Shown piece by piece: positions 1-8,545 of a DNA stretch of 34,006 nucleotides. The stretch comes from an uncultured Clostridia bacterium. GTDB taxonomy: Bacteria > Bacillota > Clostridia > TANB77 > CAG-508. A program made the translations under genes and the position numbers. The stretch spans positions 1 to 34,006 of the forward strand of contig CANRAW010000012.1 of NCBI GenBank assembly GCA_947628715.1. The letters run 5' to 3'. The stretch's first letter is position 1. Every line of letters starts with the position of its first letter. Below the pieces are notes generated by a model that had not been told where the DNA came from, searched no databases, and saw only the letters and a program-made list of their open reading frames with translations.

Positions 1-651
1 AAAGATAGTATAAAAAATATAAACATAGTAATTGGTTGCGATATAGGTTGTTCTTATTGTTATGCTAGAATGAATAACAATAGGTTTCACACAATAGATA
101 ATTTTAATAATCCTGTGTTTTTTGAAAGTAAATTAAAAATGTTAGATAATAAAAAATACGGAGCATATTTACTAACTGGGCAAAGTGATTTATCAGGTTG
201 GAAAGAGGAATGGAGAAATAAAGTATTTGAAAGAATGAAAGAAAATAAAGATACACAATATATCTTCTTAACCAAAAGACCTGAAAATATTAAAATAAAT
301 GAAACACCAGATAATGGTTGGTTTGGAGTAACAGTTACATCTTCAAAGGAAAAATATAGAATAAACGAATTAAGAAATAATATAAAAGCAAAACATTATC
401 ATCTTACATTCGAGCCAATGTTTGATGATGTAGGAGTTCTTGACTTAACTGATATATCTTGGATAGTTATAGGTACAGAAACAGGAAATAGAAAAAACAA
501 AGGAATTTCAAAAAGAGAATGGGTATTTAATATTTATAATCAAGCAAAGGCAAATAATATACCTGTATTTATGAAAGAAGATTTACTAGGAATTTTAGAT
601 GAAAATGAAATGATACAAGAATTTCCTAGAGAGTTTGGAGGTACAAAATGA
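1..651 (+). CDS. DUF5131 (phage Gp37/Gp68-like) radical-SAM-type protein, 5' end missing
   Basis: The reading frame is open from the first base, so the gene starts outside the window; the ATG at 70 lies inside the gene and has no ribosome binding site. Codons before it encode GCDIGCSYCYAR, a CX3CX2C cluster of the radical-SAM type that would bind a 4Fe-4S centre. Later motifs fit DUF5131: GWFGVTV, then HLTFEPMF, then WIVIGTETGNRKNKG (compare the family's GGESG), then PVFMKED near the end. About 216 residues are visible, so little is missing. The last codons overlap the next gene by 4 bases (ATGA), which implies translational coupling. The substrate is unknown. The family call is fairly sure, the function is not. 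Confidence 0.75.
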   Translation, partial: KDSIKNINIVIGCDIGCSYCYARMNNNRFHTIDNFNNPVFFESKLKMLDNKKYGAYLLTGQSDLSGWKEEWRNKVFERMKENKDTQYIFLTKRPENIKINETPDNGWFGVTVTSSKEKYRINELRNNIKAKHYHLTFEPMFDDVGVLDLTDISWIVIGTETGNRKNKGISKREWVFNIYNQAKANNIPVFMKEDLLGILDENEMIQEFPREFGGTK

Positions 652-1568
652 TAGATTTAAAAAAAGTGATAATAAAAGAGAAAAAAGTTGATACAGTTCT
701 TACAAAGTCAAATTTACCAATAGCAGGTTATTCAATAAATACCTATGTAGGTTGTCCTTTTGGTTGTGAATATTGTTATGCAACATTTATGAAAAGATTT
801 ACAGGACATACAGAAGATTGGGGAATGTTTTTAGATGTTAAGATGTGGGATAAAATAAAAAATCCTGAAAAATATAAAGGAAAAACAATGATAGTTGGAT
901 CAGTTACTGATGGATACAACTATTTTGAAGCAAAATATAAAAGAACAAGAGCATTTTTAGAAGAAATGCAAGGTAGTGGAATTAACTTAATAATTACAAC
1001 AAAATCTGATTTAGTTACAAGAGATATTGACTTAATAAAAACATATCCTAATCCTTTAGTCGCTTGGTCTATCAATACATTAGATGAAGAATTTAAAAAA
1101 GATATGGACTCTGCTCCAAAGATTAAAGCAAGAATTGAGGCAATGAAAAAAATACACGAGGCAGGAATAAGAACAACTTGTTTTATATCTCCAATATTTC
1201 CTGGTATTACAGATGTTTTTGAAATCATTGAAGAAATAAAAGATTTTTGCGATTATATATGGCTTGAAAACTTGAATTTGAGAGGAACATTTAAACCTAC
1301 TATAATAAATTATATAAATGAGAAACACCCAGAATTAAAAGATTTATATAATAAGATATATACCAAAAAAGATATGTCATATTGGGAAGAACTAGATAAA
1401 CAAGTTCAAGAATATGCAGATAAAAATAAATTTATGTATGTAATAGATGAAGAACCTTTTTTGAAAAACCCAACAGGTAAACCTATTATAATCAATTATT
1501 TTTATCACGAAAAGATTAGACAATCATCAAAAAATAAAAAGTATAATACAAATTGTGTTACTAAATAG
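648..1568 (+). CDS. SPL-family radical SAM protein (spore photoproduct lyase-like / Rv2578c type)
   Basis: A protein of 306 residues that starts inside the stop codon of the preceding gene, with GGAGG just upstream. Residues about 31-45 read NTYVGCPFGCEYCYA, the CX3CX2C motif that binds the radical-SAM 4Fe-4S cluster. The following FMKRFTGHTEDWGMF region and the IITTKSD and CFISPIFPGITD strands match the TIM-barrel core of the SPL-like group. True spore photoproduct lyase repairs UV-damaged spore DNA; most short SPL-like relatives have no known substrate. Its Cys cluster closely resembles that of its upstream partner (GCxxGCxYCYA in both), and the overlap implies that they work together. I am confident in the superfamily and unsure of the substrate. 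Confidence 0.8.
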   Translation: MIDLKKVIIKEKKVDTVLTKSNLPIAGYSINTYVGCPFGCEYCYATFMKRFTGHTEDWGMFLDVKMWDKIKNPEKYKGKTMIVGSVTDGYNYFEAKYKRTRAFLEEMQGSGINLIITTKSDLVTRDIDLIKTYPNPLVAWSINTLDEEFKKDMDSAPKIKARIEAMKKIHEAGIRTTCFISPIFPGITDVFEIIEEIKDFCDYIWLENLNLRGTFKPTIINYINEKHPELKDLYNKIYTKKDMSYWEELDKQVQEYADKNKFMYVIDEEPFLKNPTGKPIIINYFYHEKIRQSSKNKKYNTNCVTK

Positions 1569-1627
1569 CTATTATTTTTAATTATAAAAATAGCGTGAAA
1601 ATTTTTCATAAATTTTTTATCTAACTA

Positions 1628-1656
1628 TTGCAAAGTATAAAAAATTATGTTAATAT
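1628..1656 (+). promoter_or_regulatory. sigma-A promoter of a small RNA gene
   Basis: TTGCAA (1628-1633), a 17-base spacer and TAATAT (1651-1656). Transcription should begin near 1663. No open reading frame follows; instead there is a structured stretch that ends in an intrinsic terminator. Confidence 0.6.
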
Positions 1657-1662
1657 AAGAGT

Positions 1663-1838
1663 ATCAAAAAAGCCAACATTGTATATACGCTTTTAGCAAG
1701 GCTTAGAGCCTGTTATATTTAAGAGTTGAAATAGATATTTTTTTGCCCTGTTGATTTCGCAAACGTGTCTAGTTAGGGCACCAATTATTTTTATTGACTA
1801 ACACATAGAGAATCAATCAGAAATGGTTGATTTTTTTG
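1663..1838 (+). ncRNA. small structured RNA gene, possibly 6S-like
   Basis: About 175 bases lie between a good promoter and an intrinsic terminator (stem AATCAATC/GGTTGATT, then seven T, 1811-1837), with no credible coding frame. Visible structure: a TGCCCT/AGGGCA hairpin (1745-1780) enclosing TTTCGCAAACGTGTCTAGT; GTTAG/CTAAC pairing further on; and two mutually exclusive helices near 1671-1715, in which GGCTT can pair with AAGCC upstream or AGGCT with AGCCT downstream. The TTCGCAA..CG.G...AGT string resembles part of E. coli 6S RNA as I remember it, and the length fits 6S. The position of the motif within the RNA does not fit well, so the 6S name is a guess. That this is an RNA gene is better supported. 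Confidence 0.5.
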
Positions 1839-1847
1839 TACAATAAT

Positions 1848-1922
1848 TGGGGTATAGCCAAGCGGTAAGGCAGATGGCTCTGACCCATCGATGCGTAGGT
1901 TCGAATCCTACTACCCCAGCCA
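1848..1922 (+). tRNA. tRNA-Gln (anticodon CUG), CCA encoded
   Basis: The cloverleaf can be read directly. The acceptor stem is TGGGGTA/TACCCCA, the D arm contains AGCGGTAAGG, and the anticodon stem is GATGG/CCATC around the loop CTCTGAC, giving anticodon CTG (reads CAG). The T arm is GTAGG-TTCGAAT-CCTAC, followed by discriminator G and an encoded CCA. It begins 10 bases after the terminator of the small RNA gene. Confidence 0.95.
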
Positions 1923-1927
1923 AAAGT

Positions 1928-2014
1928 AAAGTCTTATTTTGAAAATAAACCATAGTTTGTTAGACTAAAAAGTTTAGCAAAAATGGTTTATTTCATTTTA
2001 AGGCTTTATTTTTT
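1928..2014 (+). terminator. long-hairpin terminator after tRNA-Gln
   Basis: The arms 1928-1953 and 1983-2007 are nearly complementary over about 25 base pairs (AATAAACCAT against ATGGTTTATT at the top, AAAG against CTTT at the base). A smaller TTAGACT/AGTTTAG helix sits inside, and a T-rich tail follows. It is far larger than a typical terminator. Confidence 0.7.
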
Positions 2015-2080
2015 GTATAAATTTTACTTTTTTGGCATAAACTATTAGCAATATTATATTTTCTTTTATGGAGGTTCTAT

Positions 2081-2362
2081 ATGATTTATGAAAAATATGT
2101 AAAAGAAAACAATTTCTTTGAGAAAAAGGAAAAAATTCCAAATTACGATTTAATTAAATGTATTATAAAAACACGCGAAGACTTAGTTAGTGCAAATCAA
2201 AATTTTGAATTTGCTGAAGGTGAACTTATAGATTATTACCTATATCAAATAAAAGCAGTCCAGTCTAAATATAATTATCTTTTGAAAAAAGCAAAACAAA
2301 CTGGCTTGATTGTAAGTAGAATCGATGAAATAAAAATTAAAAATCTTGATGAGGCAATATAA
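2081..2362 (+). CDS. yaaL: YaaL-like (DUF2508) small protein
   Basis: 93 residues with GGAGG 10 bases before the ATG. It is charged and helical with no membrane segment. The central YDLIKCIIKTREDLVSANQNFEFAE, followed by YLYQIKAVQSKYNYLLKKAK, fits DUF2508 (YaaL), a family of unknown function that in Firmicutes typically stands next to bofA. A bofA-like gene does follow 94 bases downstream, which supports the call. The usual recR and dnaX neighbours are absent. Confidence 0.7.
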   Translation: MIYEKYVKENNFFEKKEKIPNYDLIKCIIKTREDLVSANQNFEFAEGELIDYYLYQIKAVQSKYNYLLKKAKQTGLIVSRIDEIKIKNLDEAI

Positions 2363-2456
2363 TTTTTAATAAAAAAGAATAATTACATTTTCTTAATCAT
2401 AAAATTAAAAAGTAAATTAATACTTATCTAGAGAAAAATGACGAGGTGATTAGAAA

Positions 2457-2714
2457 ATGGAATTAATTAATATTTTAACATATATCTCAGGTTTTTGCAT
2501 ACTTTTCGTTTTATGCAGAGTATTTATAGTACCTTTAAAAGCCATGCTAAAACTTTTGTTAAATTCGTCATTTGGAGCTATTATTATACTCATAATCAAC
2601 TTTGTCGGTAGCTTTTTTAGTTTTCATGTCGGGCTTAATTTCTTTACAATCATATTCGTAAGCATTTTAGGTATCCCCGGAGCAGTTCTTCTTACTTTAA
2701 TAAAACTTATGTAA
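2457..2714 (+). CDS. bofA: BofA-family pro-sigma-K processing inhibitor
   Basis: 85 residues, ribosome binding site GAGGTGAT. Two or three hydrophobic segments (about residues 5-25, 37-55 and 60-83) flank the family-typical LKLLLNSSFGAIIILIINFVGS and the closing FVSILGIPGAVLLTLIKLM. In Bacillus, BofA holds the SpoIVFB protease inactive in the membrane around the forespore until sigma-K is released. In Clostridia the family is kept even where that checkpoint differs. Pairing with the YaaL-like gene is the conserved arrangement. It suggests, but does not prove, that the organism can sporulate. Confidence 0.85.
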   Translation: MELINILTYISGFCILFVLCRVFIVPLKAMLKLLLNSSFGAIIILIINFVGSFFSFHVGLNFFTIIFVSILGIPGAVLLTLIKLM

Positions 2715-2727
2715 TTTTCAAAAAGAC

Positions 2728-2756
2728 TTGCTACATTTTACAATTTATGATAATAT
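2728..2756 (+). promoter_or_regulatory. predicted promoter of glmS
   Basis: TTGCTA (2728-2733), 17-base spacer, TAATAT (2751-2756). The leader to the ATG at 2792 would be only about 30 bases, too short for a glmS ribozyme. Confidence 0.55.
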
Positions 2757-2791
2757 AATACAATAAATTATATCTAATTTGGAGGTATTAT

Positions 2792-4633
2792 ATGTGTGGA
2801 ATTGTAGGATATATTGGAAATGAAAAAGCAAGTCCAATACTTATCAAAGGTCTTTTAAAATTAGAGTATAGAGGATATGATTCAGCAGGAATTGCAACAC
2901 TAGAAGGAGAAAATATCTCATGTTTCAAAAATAAAGGAAGAGTAAAAGAATTACAAAATATGAAGGAAGTTTCAACACTAAATGGAACAATCGGTATTGC
3001 TCATACAAGATGGGCAACTCATGGTAAGCCATCTAGCACAAATGCTCACCCACATCTTGATAACAGTAATTCTTTTGCAGTTGTACATAATGGAATAATT
3101 GAAAATTACAGCGAACTTAGAACATTTTTAGGTAACGCTGGATACACCTTCCTTTCTGAAACAGACACAGAAGTTATACCTAATTTAATACACTATTATT
3201 ATACAAAAGAAGATGCAGAAGAAAAAAATAAATTAGCAAATGCAGTAAGAAAGGCAGTTTCTGATTTAAAAGGAAGCTATGCTATCTCTGTAATATCTAA
3301 ATTAGAGCCAAATAAAATGATTGTCGCAAGAAAAGATAGTCCACTTGTTATTGGAATAAAAGAAAATGAAAAATATATTGCATCAGATATACCTGCAATA
3401 CTAGAATATACTAATAATATATACATATTAAACGATGGCGACATTGCAGAAATAACAAGGAATTCAATTACATTTTATGATAAAGATTTTAATGTAATAG
3501 ATAAAAAATGTGAAGTAATTACATGGGATGCAAAAGCAGCTGATAAAAATGGATACGAAGATTATATGTTAAAAGAAATATTTGAGCAACCTGTAGCAAT
3601 AAGAGAGACAATTGGAACAAGACTAAATATAGGCGATAAATGTAATTTTGACGATATAAACATATCTAAAGAATATTTATCTGAAATTTCAAGAATATAT
3701 ATTGTTGCATGCGGTACAGCAATGCACGCTGGCTTAGCTGTAAAGCCAATAATGGAAAGACTTATTTCTATTCCTGTAGAAGTTGACATAGCTTCTGAGT
3801 TTAGATATAGAGACCCATTAATTGATGAAAGAACTTTAATTATATGTATAAGTCAATCTGGCGAAACAGCAGATACAATTGCAGCTTTAAAATCTGCTAA
3901 AGAGCAAGGTGCAAAAACTATTGCAATATCAAATGTTATAGGAAGTTCAATAACAAGAGAAGCAGATTATACAATATATACACATGCAGGTCCTGAAATT
4001 GCAGTTGCATCAACTAAAGCATATACTTCACAAATAACTATACTTTCTCTACTTGCCATATACTTTGCAGAAGTTTTAGACGTTGACGAAAAAAATATGA
4101 TAAACAACCTAAAAGACGAAATTCGTGAGTTACCTTCTAAAGTAAGTATAGTGTTAGAAAATACAGAACCTATTAAAGAATTCGCAAAAAGAATATATAA
4201 AGAAAAAGATGTATTTTTCATAGGTAGAGGCTCTGATTACGCCGCTTCTATGGAAGCTTCATTAAAGCTAAAGGAAATTTCATATATTCACTCAGACGCA
4301 TATCAATCTGGTGAATTAAAGCATGGACCTATTGCCTTAATAGAAGAAGATGTAACCGTTATAGGAATTATAACTGATAGAAGACTTCTAGAAAAATCAG
4401 TAAGTAATTTAGCGGAGGTTATAACAAGAGGAGCTAAAACATTACTTATAACAAATCAAAATATAAATGAAGCAGAATTTCCAAACATCATAAGAATACC
4501 ACAAGTACATCCGCTTCTATCCCCTGTACTTTCGATAATACCATTACAACTTTTAGCTTACTATGTTTCTAAAGAAAAGGGACTTGATGTAGATAAACCT
4601 AGAAATCTTGCAAAATCAGTAACAGTTGAATAA
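2792..4633 (+). CDS. glmS: glutamine--fructose-6-phosphate aminotransferase (isomerizing)
   Basis: 613 residues, the normal family length, with GGAGG before the ATG. It makes glucosamine-6-phosphate from fructose-6-phosphate and glutamine, the first step towards UDP-GlcNAc and peptidoglycan, in the cytoplasm. The start MCGIVGYIG gives the Cys2 nucleophile of the class-II glutaminase domain. Further motifs are RGYDSAGIA, the loop around HTRWATHG, and HNGIIEN. Two SIS sugar-phosphate domains follow (IVACGTAMHAGL, ISQSGETADTIAAL; later FIGRGSDYAASMEASLKLKE), and the end KPRNLAKSVTVE is typical. A strong terminator follows. Confidence 0.97.
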   Translation: MCGIVGYIGNEKASPILIKGLLKLEYRGYDSAGIATLEGENISCFKNKGRVKELQNMKEVSTLNGTIGIAHTRWATHGKPSSTNAHPHLDNSNSFAVVHNGIIENYSELRTFLGNAGYTFLSETDTEVIPNLIHYYYTKEDAEEKNKLANAVRKAVSDLKGSYAISVISKLEPNKMIVARKDSPLVIGIKENEKYIASDIPAILEYTNNIYILNDGDIAEITRNSITFYDKDFNVIDKKCEVITWDAKAADKNGYEDYMLKEIFEQPVAIRETIGTRLNIGDKCNFDDINISKEYLSEISRIYIVACGTAMHAGLAVKPIMERLISIPVEVDIASEFRYRDPLIDERTLIICISQSGETADTIAALKSAKEQGAKTIAISNVIGSSITREADYTIYTHAGPEIAVASTKAYTSQITILSLLAIYFAEVLDVDEKNMINNLKDEIRELPSKVSIVLENTEPIKEFAKRIYKEKDVFFIGRGSDYAASMEASLKLKEISYIHSDAYQSGELKHGPIALIEEDVTVIGIITDRRLLEKSVSNLAEVITRGAKTLLITNQNINEAEFPNIIRIPQVHPLLSPVLSIIPLQLLAYYVSKEKGLDVDKPRNLAKSVTVE

Positions 4634-4640
4634 GAAAATT

Positions 4641-4672
4641 AAAAGTGCGATTTTAAATAATCGCACTTTTTT
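4641..4672 (+). terminator. intrinsic terminator of glmS
   Basis: AAAAGTGCGATT and AATCGCACTTTT form a 12-bp stem with a 6-base loop, followed by further T. The A-run on the 5' side means that it could also act on the opposite strand. Confidence 0.85.
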
Positions 4673-4700
4673 GTTAATCTTATTTCTTAGACAAAGGTTT

Positions 4701-4858
4701 AGACAAAGGGACGGAGCTTTTGTCTTAGGCTTTTGCTCCCCCTAATTATATATTATGTAAAGTTTAGGGTCGATTTTCCTTAAGACAAAAGCTCCGTCCC
4801 TCTGTCTTTGTTTGTCTTTGTCTGAGTCCCTTTGTCTGGAAGCTCCGTCCCTTTGTCT
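4701..4858. repeat. inverted/tandem GACAAAGGGACGGAGC repeat cluster
   Basis: A 27-base arm at 4701-4727 is matched at 26 of 27 positions by the reverse complement of 4781-4807. A third copy of the GGGACGGAGC core, in the second arm's orientation, lies at 4839-4858 and runs over the rsmA stop codon. A partial copy is near 4825-4838, and GTCTTTGT units fill 4803-4821. The cluster sits between the convergent glmS and rsmA genes and can form a large cruciform or transcript hairpin. It looks like a dispersed intergenic repeat family. Confidence 0.75.
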
Positions 4859-5699
4859 ACATTAATCTTTTTTCTAATTCTATAAAATCATTTAAAGTTA
4901 ATGCCTCTCCCCTAACTCTTTCATCAAGATTCATTTCGGATAATATCTTTTTTAATTTTTCTTTATCACATCCAATTTCGGCATTTTGCATTGCATTGAT
5001 TAGAGTTTTTCTTCTTTGCATAAAGGCATATTTTATAATTTTAAACAGTCTTTCTTCATTTCCAACATCATAAATTTTTTCTTTTCTAATAACTAAACTA
5101 ATTACTGCAGATTCAACATTTGGAGGCGGAATAAATGCTGTACTTGGTACAAAAAATAGCTTATTTGCTTTTGCAAAATACTCAACTGAATATGTTATTG
5201 CTCCTGCTTCCCTTGTTCCCGTTTTTGCACATAATCTATCTGCAACTTCCTTTTGCACCATAACTGTTATACTATCAAAGTTTGCCCTACTTTCTAATAG
5301 TTTCATTATTATTGGAGTTGTAATATAATATGGCAAATTTGCAACGATTTTTACATTATATTCCTTATTTTCTTCTATTATCTTATTAATATCAATCTTT
5401 AATATGTCTTCGTTTATTATTTCAATGTTTTTAAAAAGCATAAATCTGTCGTTAAGAATTTGAATCATTTTTTTATCAAGTTCTACACAAATAACTTTTC
5501 CTGCATTTTCTACTAATTTACTTGTAAGAGTCCCTAAACCTGGGCCAATTTCAATTACCAAGTCTTTTTTACTTATATTTGCATTTTTTATTGTATTTAA
5601 AATAACATCTTCGTCTATTAAAAAGTTTTGTCCAAGAGACTTATTTGCAGTAATATTATATTTTTTCATTATAAATTTAGTTTCTTCTAGGATATTCAC
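4857..5699 (-). CDS. rsmA: 16S rRNA (adenine1518/1519-N6)-dimethyltransferase
   Basis: 280 residues, start codon GTG at 5699 preceded by AAGGAG at rather long spacing. It dimethylates two adenines in the 3' hairpin of 16S rRNA late in 30S assembly. SAM-binding motif I is IEIGPGLGTLT (about residues 46-56), the acidic strand is VICVELD, and the catalytic NLPYYITTPI follows near 121. The N-terminal KSLGQNFLID and the C-terminal QRRKTLINA are family hallmarks. Its last codon and stop overlap a copy of the GGGACGGAGC repeat. Confidence 0.96.
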   Translation of the reverse strand: MNILEETKFIMKKYNITANKSLGQNFLIDEDVILNTIKNANISKKDLVIEIGPGLGTLTSKLVENAGKVICVELDKKMIQILNDRFMLFKNIEIINEDILKIDINKIIEENKEYNVKIVANLPYYITTPIIMKLLESRANFDSITVMVQKEVADRLCAKTGTREAGAITYSVEYFAKANKLFFVPSTAFIPPPNVESAVISLVIRKEKIYDVGNEERLFKIIKYAFMQRRKTLINAMQNAEIGCDKEKLKKILSEMNLDERVRGEALTLNDFIELEKRLM

Positions 5700-5730
5700 T
5701 TTTTTAAATTCTCTCCTTACTTTACTATTA

Positions 5731-5760
5731 TTTCCGCCTACCTTTGTAATATATATTTAT
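5731..5760. repeat. copy 1 of a dispersed repeat, TTCCGCCTACCTTTG..ATATATATTTATT
   Basis: Bases 5732-5760 share TTCCGCCTACCTTTG and then ATATATATTTATT with 23447-23476, at the 3' end of fusA. The two copies differ by a few bases between these blocks. Copy 1 leads directly into the 180-bp element at 5743-5922. Confidence 0.6.
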
Positions 5761-5922
5761 TTTTTCGAAACCTTGTTGTCGCAATTTCCTTCTAAGTGGC
5801 CTTGCCACGGGTTGAAAATGCTTACGCATTTTCAAATTCATCTGTAAATTGCTTCAATCGCCCTCCGCTTTGCTCCGGTTGGTCGCTACGCGGTTTTCTT
5901 AAAAATAAATATATATTACAAA
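5743..5922. mobile_element. MITE-like palindromic element, 180 bp, 22-bp perfect terminal inverted repeats
   Basis: The ends 5743-5764 and 5901-5922 are exact reverse complements over 22 bases (TTTGTAATATATATTTAT...). Nested inner repeats follow: AAACC/GGTTT, GCAATTT/AAATTGC, GTGGC/GCCAC and the hairpin TTGAAAATGC-TTAC-GCATTTTCAA. The interior is clearly richer in GC than its surroundings and has no coding frame. It stands between the divergent rsmA and leuS genes. The remainder of the 387-base gap (5700-6086) holds the rsmA ribosome binding site, a TTCAA-rich low-complexity tract (5936-5975) and the leuS promoter. No target-site duplication was clear. Confidence 0.65.
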
Positions 5923-6013
5923 CGGCTAGTTAATCTATTCAATTCAATTCAATTAAATTAAACTAATTTAACTTATATTTTATAATATTTTGCTACTTTT
6001 TTCAATGTTTTAC

Positions 6014-6042
6014 TTTATCTTTTACAAAATTTGTTGTATAAT
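6014..6042 (+). promoter_or_regulatory. predicted leuS promoter
   Basis: A perfect -10 TATAAT (6037-6042) with a weak -35 TTTATC 17 bases upstream. The leader is about 40 bases, so there is no room for a T-box. Confidence 0.45.
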
Positions 6043-6086
6043 ATTTGTTAATTATTATTTCACGGAAAAATAAGGAGATGTATAAT

Positions 6087-8504
6087 ATGGCATATAATTT
6101 TAAAGAAGTTGAAAAAAAATGGCAAACAAAATGGGAAAAAGAAGGTACATTTAACGCAAAAAATGACTACACATTAAAAAAATGGTATGGACTAATCGAA
6201 TTTCCATATCCATCTGGACAAGGACTACACGTTGGACACCCAAGAAGCTATACTGCATTAGATGTAATTGCAAGAAAAAGAAGATTAGAAGGATATAACG
6301 TCTTATACCCTATTGGTTTTGACGCATTTGGTCTTCCAGCTGAAAATTATGCAATAAAAAATAACATACATCCAAGTATAGTAACAGAAAAAAACGTAAA
6401 TCACTTCAGAGAGCAATTAAAATCAATTGGATACTCTTTTGACTGGTCAAGAGAAGTAAATACAACAGACCCAAGCTATTATAAATGGACACAATGGATA
6501 TTTATTCAATTATTTAAACATGGTCTAGCCTATAAAGCAACTATGCCAATAAACTATTGTACAAGTTGTAAAGTAGGACTTGCAAACGAGGAAGTTGTAA
6601 ACGGCGTTTGTGAAAGATGCGGTGGAGAGGTTATTCAAAAAGAAAAGAGCCAATGGATGCTTAAAATAACTGATTATGCAGAAAGACTACTTAATGACCT
6701 AGACGATGTAGATTATCTTGAGAAAATCAAAATACAACAAAGAAACTGGATTGGTAGAAGCGAAGGAGCTGAAGTTAAATTTAAAATTGAAAATTCAGAT
6801 GAAGAACTTTTAATCTACACAACTAGACCTGACACAATGTTTGGTGCTACATATATGGTAGTTGCACCTGAACATGAAATAATAAACAAATTAAAAAATA
6901 AAATTACTAACTTAAAAGAAGTTGAAGAATATAAAGAACTATCATCAAAAAAATCAGACTTTGAAAGAACAGAAATTGCAAAAGAAAAAACAGGTGTTGA
7001 AATCAAAGGCATAAAAGCTATAAATCCATTAACAAACGAAACAATTCCAATTTGGGTATCAGACTATGTATTAATAACTTATGGAACAGGTGCAATAATG
7101 GCCGTTCCTGCACATGATACAAGAGATTACGAATTTGCAAAAAAATTCAATCTACCTATAAAACAAGTTATAACAGATAAAGAAAATACAGTAAATGTAG
7201 ATAATGAAGCATACACAGATACAAACAGTGGCATCCTTATAAATTCAGGCTTCTTAAATGGATTAGAAGTTAAAAAAGCTATAAAAGAAACAATAAAATA
7301 TTTAGAAGAAAAAAATATAGGAAAATCAAAAGTAAATTATAAATTAAGAGACTGGGTATTTTCTCGTCAAAGATACTGGGGCGAACCAATTCCTATGGTA
7401 CACTGTGATAAATGTGGTTGGGTTCCTCTTGACGAAAAAGATTTACCTTTAAAATTACCAGAAATAAAAGAATTTTTGCCTGGAGAAAATGGCGAATCAC
7501 CTCTTGCAAAACAAACTGACTGGATAAATACAACCTGTCCAAAATGCGGAGGCCATGCAGAAAGAGAAACAGATACAATGCCACAATGGGCTGGATCTTC
7601 TTGGTACTTCTTACGTTACATGGATGCACATAATAACGATGCTCTTGCATCTAAAGAAGCTCTTGAATATTGGTCACCTATTGACTGGTATAATGGCGGT
7701 ATGGAACACACTACCCTACACCTACTTTATTCAAGATTTTGGCATAAATTTTTATATGACATTGGAGTTGTTCCAACTAAAGAACCTTATGCAAAACGTA
7801 CATCTCATGGGATGATTTTAGGTGACAACGGCGAAAAAATGTCTAAATCAAAGGGAAATGTTGTAAATCCAGACGAAATAATTACAGAATATGGTGCAGA
7901 TGCGTTTAGAACTTATGAAATGTTCATTGGACCATTTGACCAATCAACACCTTGGTCTATGGAAAGTCTCCGTGGATGTAGCAAATTTTTAGACAGAGTA
8001 TGGAATCTAACACAAATCCTTGTAGAAGGCGATACATATTCTAAAGAATTTGAAAAAATGATGCACAAGGCAATAAAAAAAGTTTCAGAAGACTATGAAG
8101 CAATGAAATACAACACGGCAGTTAGTACATTTATGACAATGGTTAATGAATTTTACAAACTAAAAAGAATTAATAAAGCAGAATTAAATACATTTCTAAT
8201 ACTTCTTAACCCTATCGCACCACACATAACAGAAGAATTATATGAAATTATTGGAAATACAAAAACAATTGCTGAAAGTTCTTGGCCAAAATATGACGAA
8301 GCAAAAACTATCGACGACGAGATAGAAATTCCTATACAAATAAATGGAAAACTTAAAGCAACTGTTAATATTGAACTTGACCTTGACGAAGCCTCAGTAA
8401 AAGAAAAAGTTCATGAAAAAATTGCAAATTTCTTAGACGGAAAGCAAATCGTAAAAGAAATATATGTAAAAAATAAAATATACAATATAGTTGTAAAAGG
8501 GTAA
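6087..8504 (+). CDS. leuS: leucyl-tRNA synthetase
   Basis: 805 residues from the ATG at 6087, chosen because AAGGAG lies 8 bases before it and the protein then begins [13 protein letters not shown] as in the family. The open frame continues upstream without a second binding site. It charges tRNA-Leu in the cytoplasm. The class-I signature HIGH appears as HVGH (residues 48-51) and KMSKS at about 584-588. A Cys cluster CTSCKVG...CERCGG (zinc site) and the CP1 editing domain ([19 protein letters not shown], then [13 protein letters not shown]) are intact. The anticodon-binding and C-terminal domains are complete. It is transcribed alone, with a terminator 3' to it. Confidence 0.97.
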   Translation: MAYNFKEVEKKWQTKWEKEGTFNAKNDYTLKKWYGLIEFPYPSGQGLHVGHPRSYTALDVIARKRRLEGYNVLYPIGFDAFGLPAENYAIKNNIHPSIVTEKNVNHFREQLKSIGYSFDWSREVNTTDPSYYKWTQWIFIQLFKHGLAYKATMPINYCTSCKVGLANEEVVNGVCERCGGEVIQKEKSQWMLKITDYAERLLNDLDDVDYLEKIKIQQRNWIGRSEGAEVKFKIENSDEELLIYTTRPDTMFGATYMVVAPEHEIINKLKNKITNLKEVEEYKELSSKKSDFERTEIAKEKTGVEIKGIKAINPLTNETIPIWVSDYVLITYGTGAIMAVPAHDTRDYEFAKKFNLPIKQVITDKENTVNVDNEAYTDTNSGILINSGFLNGLEVKKAIKETIKYLEEKNIGKSKVNYKLRDWVFSRQRYWGEPIPMVHCDKCGWVPLDEKDLPLKLPEIKEFLPGENGESPLAKQTDWINTTCPKCGGHAERETDTMPQWAGSSWYFLRYMDAHNNDALASKEALEYWSPIDWYNGGMEHTTLHLLYSRFWHKFLYDIGVVPTKEPYAKRTSHGMILGDNGEKMSKSKGNVVNPDEIITEYGADAFRTYEMFIGPFDQSTPWSMESLRGCSKFLDRVWNLTQILVEGDTYSKEFEKMMHKAIKKVSEDYEAMKYNTAVSTFMTMVNEFYKLKRINKAELNTFLILLNPIAPHITEELYEIIGNTKTIAESSWPKYDEAKTIDDEIEIPIQINGKLKATVNIELDLDEASVKEKVHEKIANFLDGKQIVKEIYVKNKIYNIVVKG

Positions 8505-8505
8505 G

Positions 8506-8545
8506 AAAAAAAAGTGAAAACTTCGCTTGAAGTTTTCACTTTTTT
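8506..8545. terminator. bidirectional terminator between leuS and the HExxH gene
   Basis: AAAAAGTGAAAACTT and AAGTTTTCACTTTTT form a 15-bp stem around CGCTTG, with an A-run on one side and a T-run on the other. It serves both convergent genes; the last codon of the minus-strand gene touches it. Confidence 0.85.

Noticed and set aside
2436-2456. TGACGAGG before bofA, resembling the 3' end of the glmS ribozyme
   Set aside because: The rest of the ribozyme core is absent, it precedes bofA rather than glmS, and GAGGTGAT is simply the bofA ribosome binding site. The glmS leader (about 30 bases) is too short for a ribozyme.
6043-6086. T-box leader for leuS
   Set aside because: Only about 40 bases separate the promoter from the start codon, and there is no specifier hairpin or AGGGTGG..ACCGCG motif.
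6045-6086. Upstream start for leuS adding 14 residues
   Set aside because: It begins at a non-ATG codon in the -10 region, without a ribosome binding site. AAGGAG points to the ATG at 6087.
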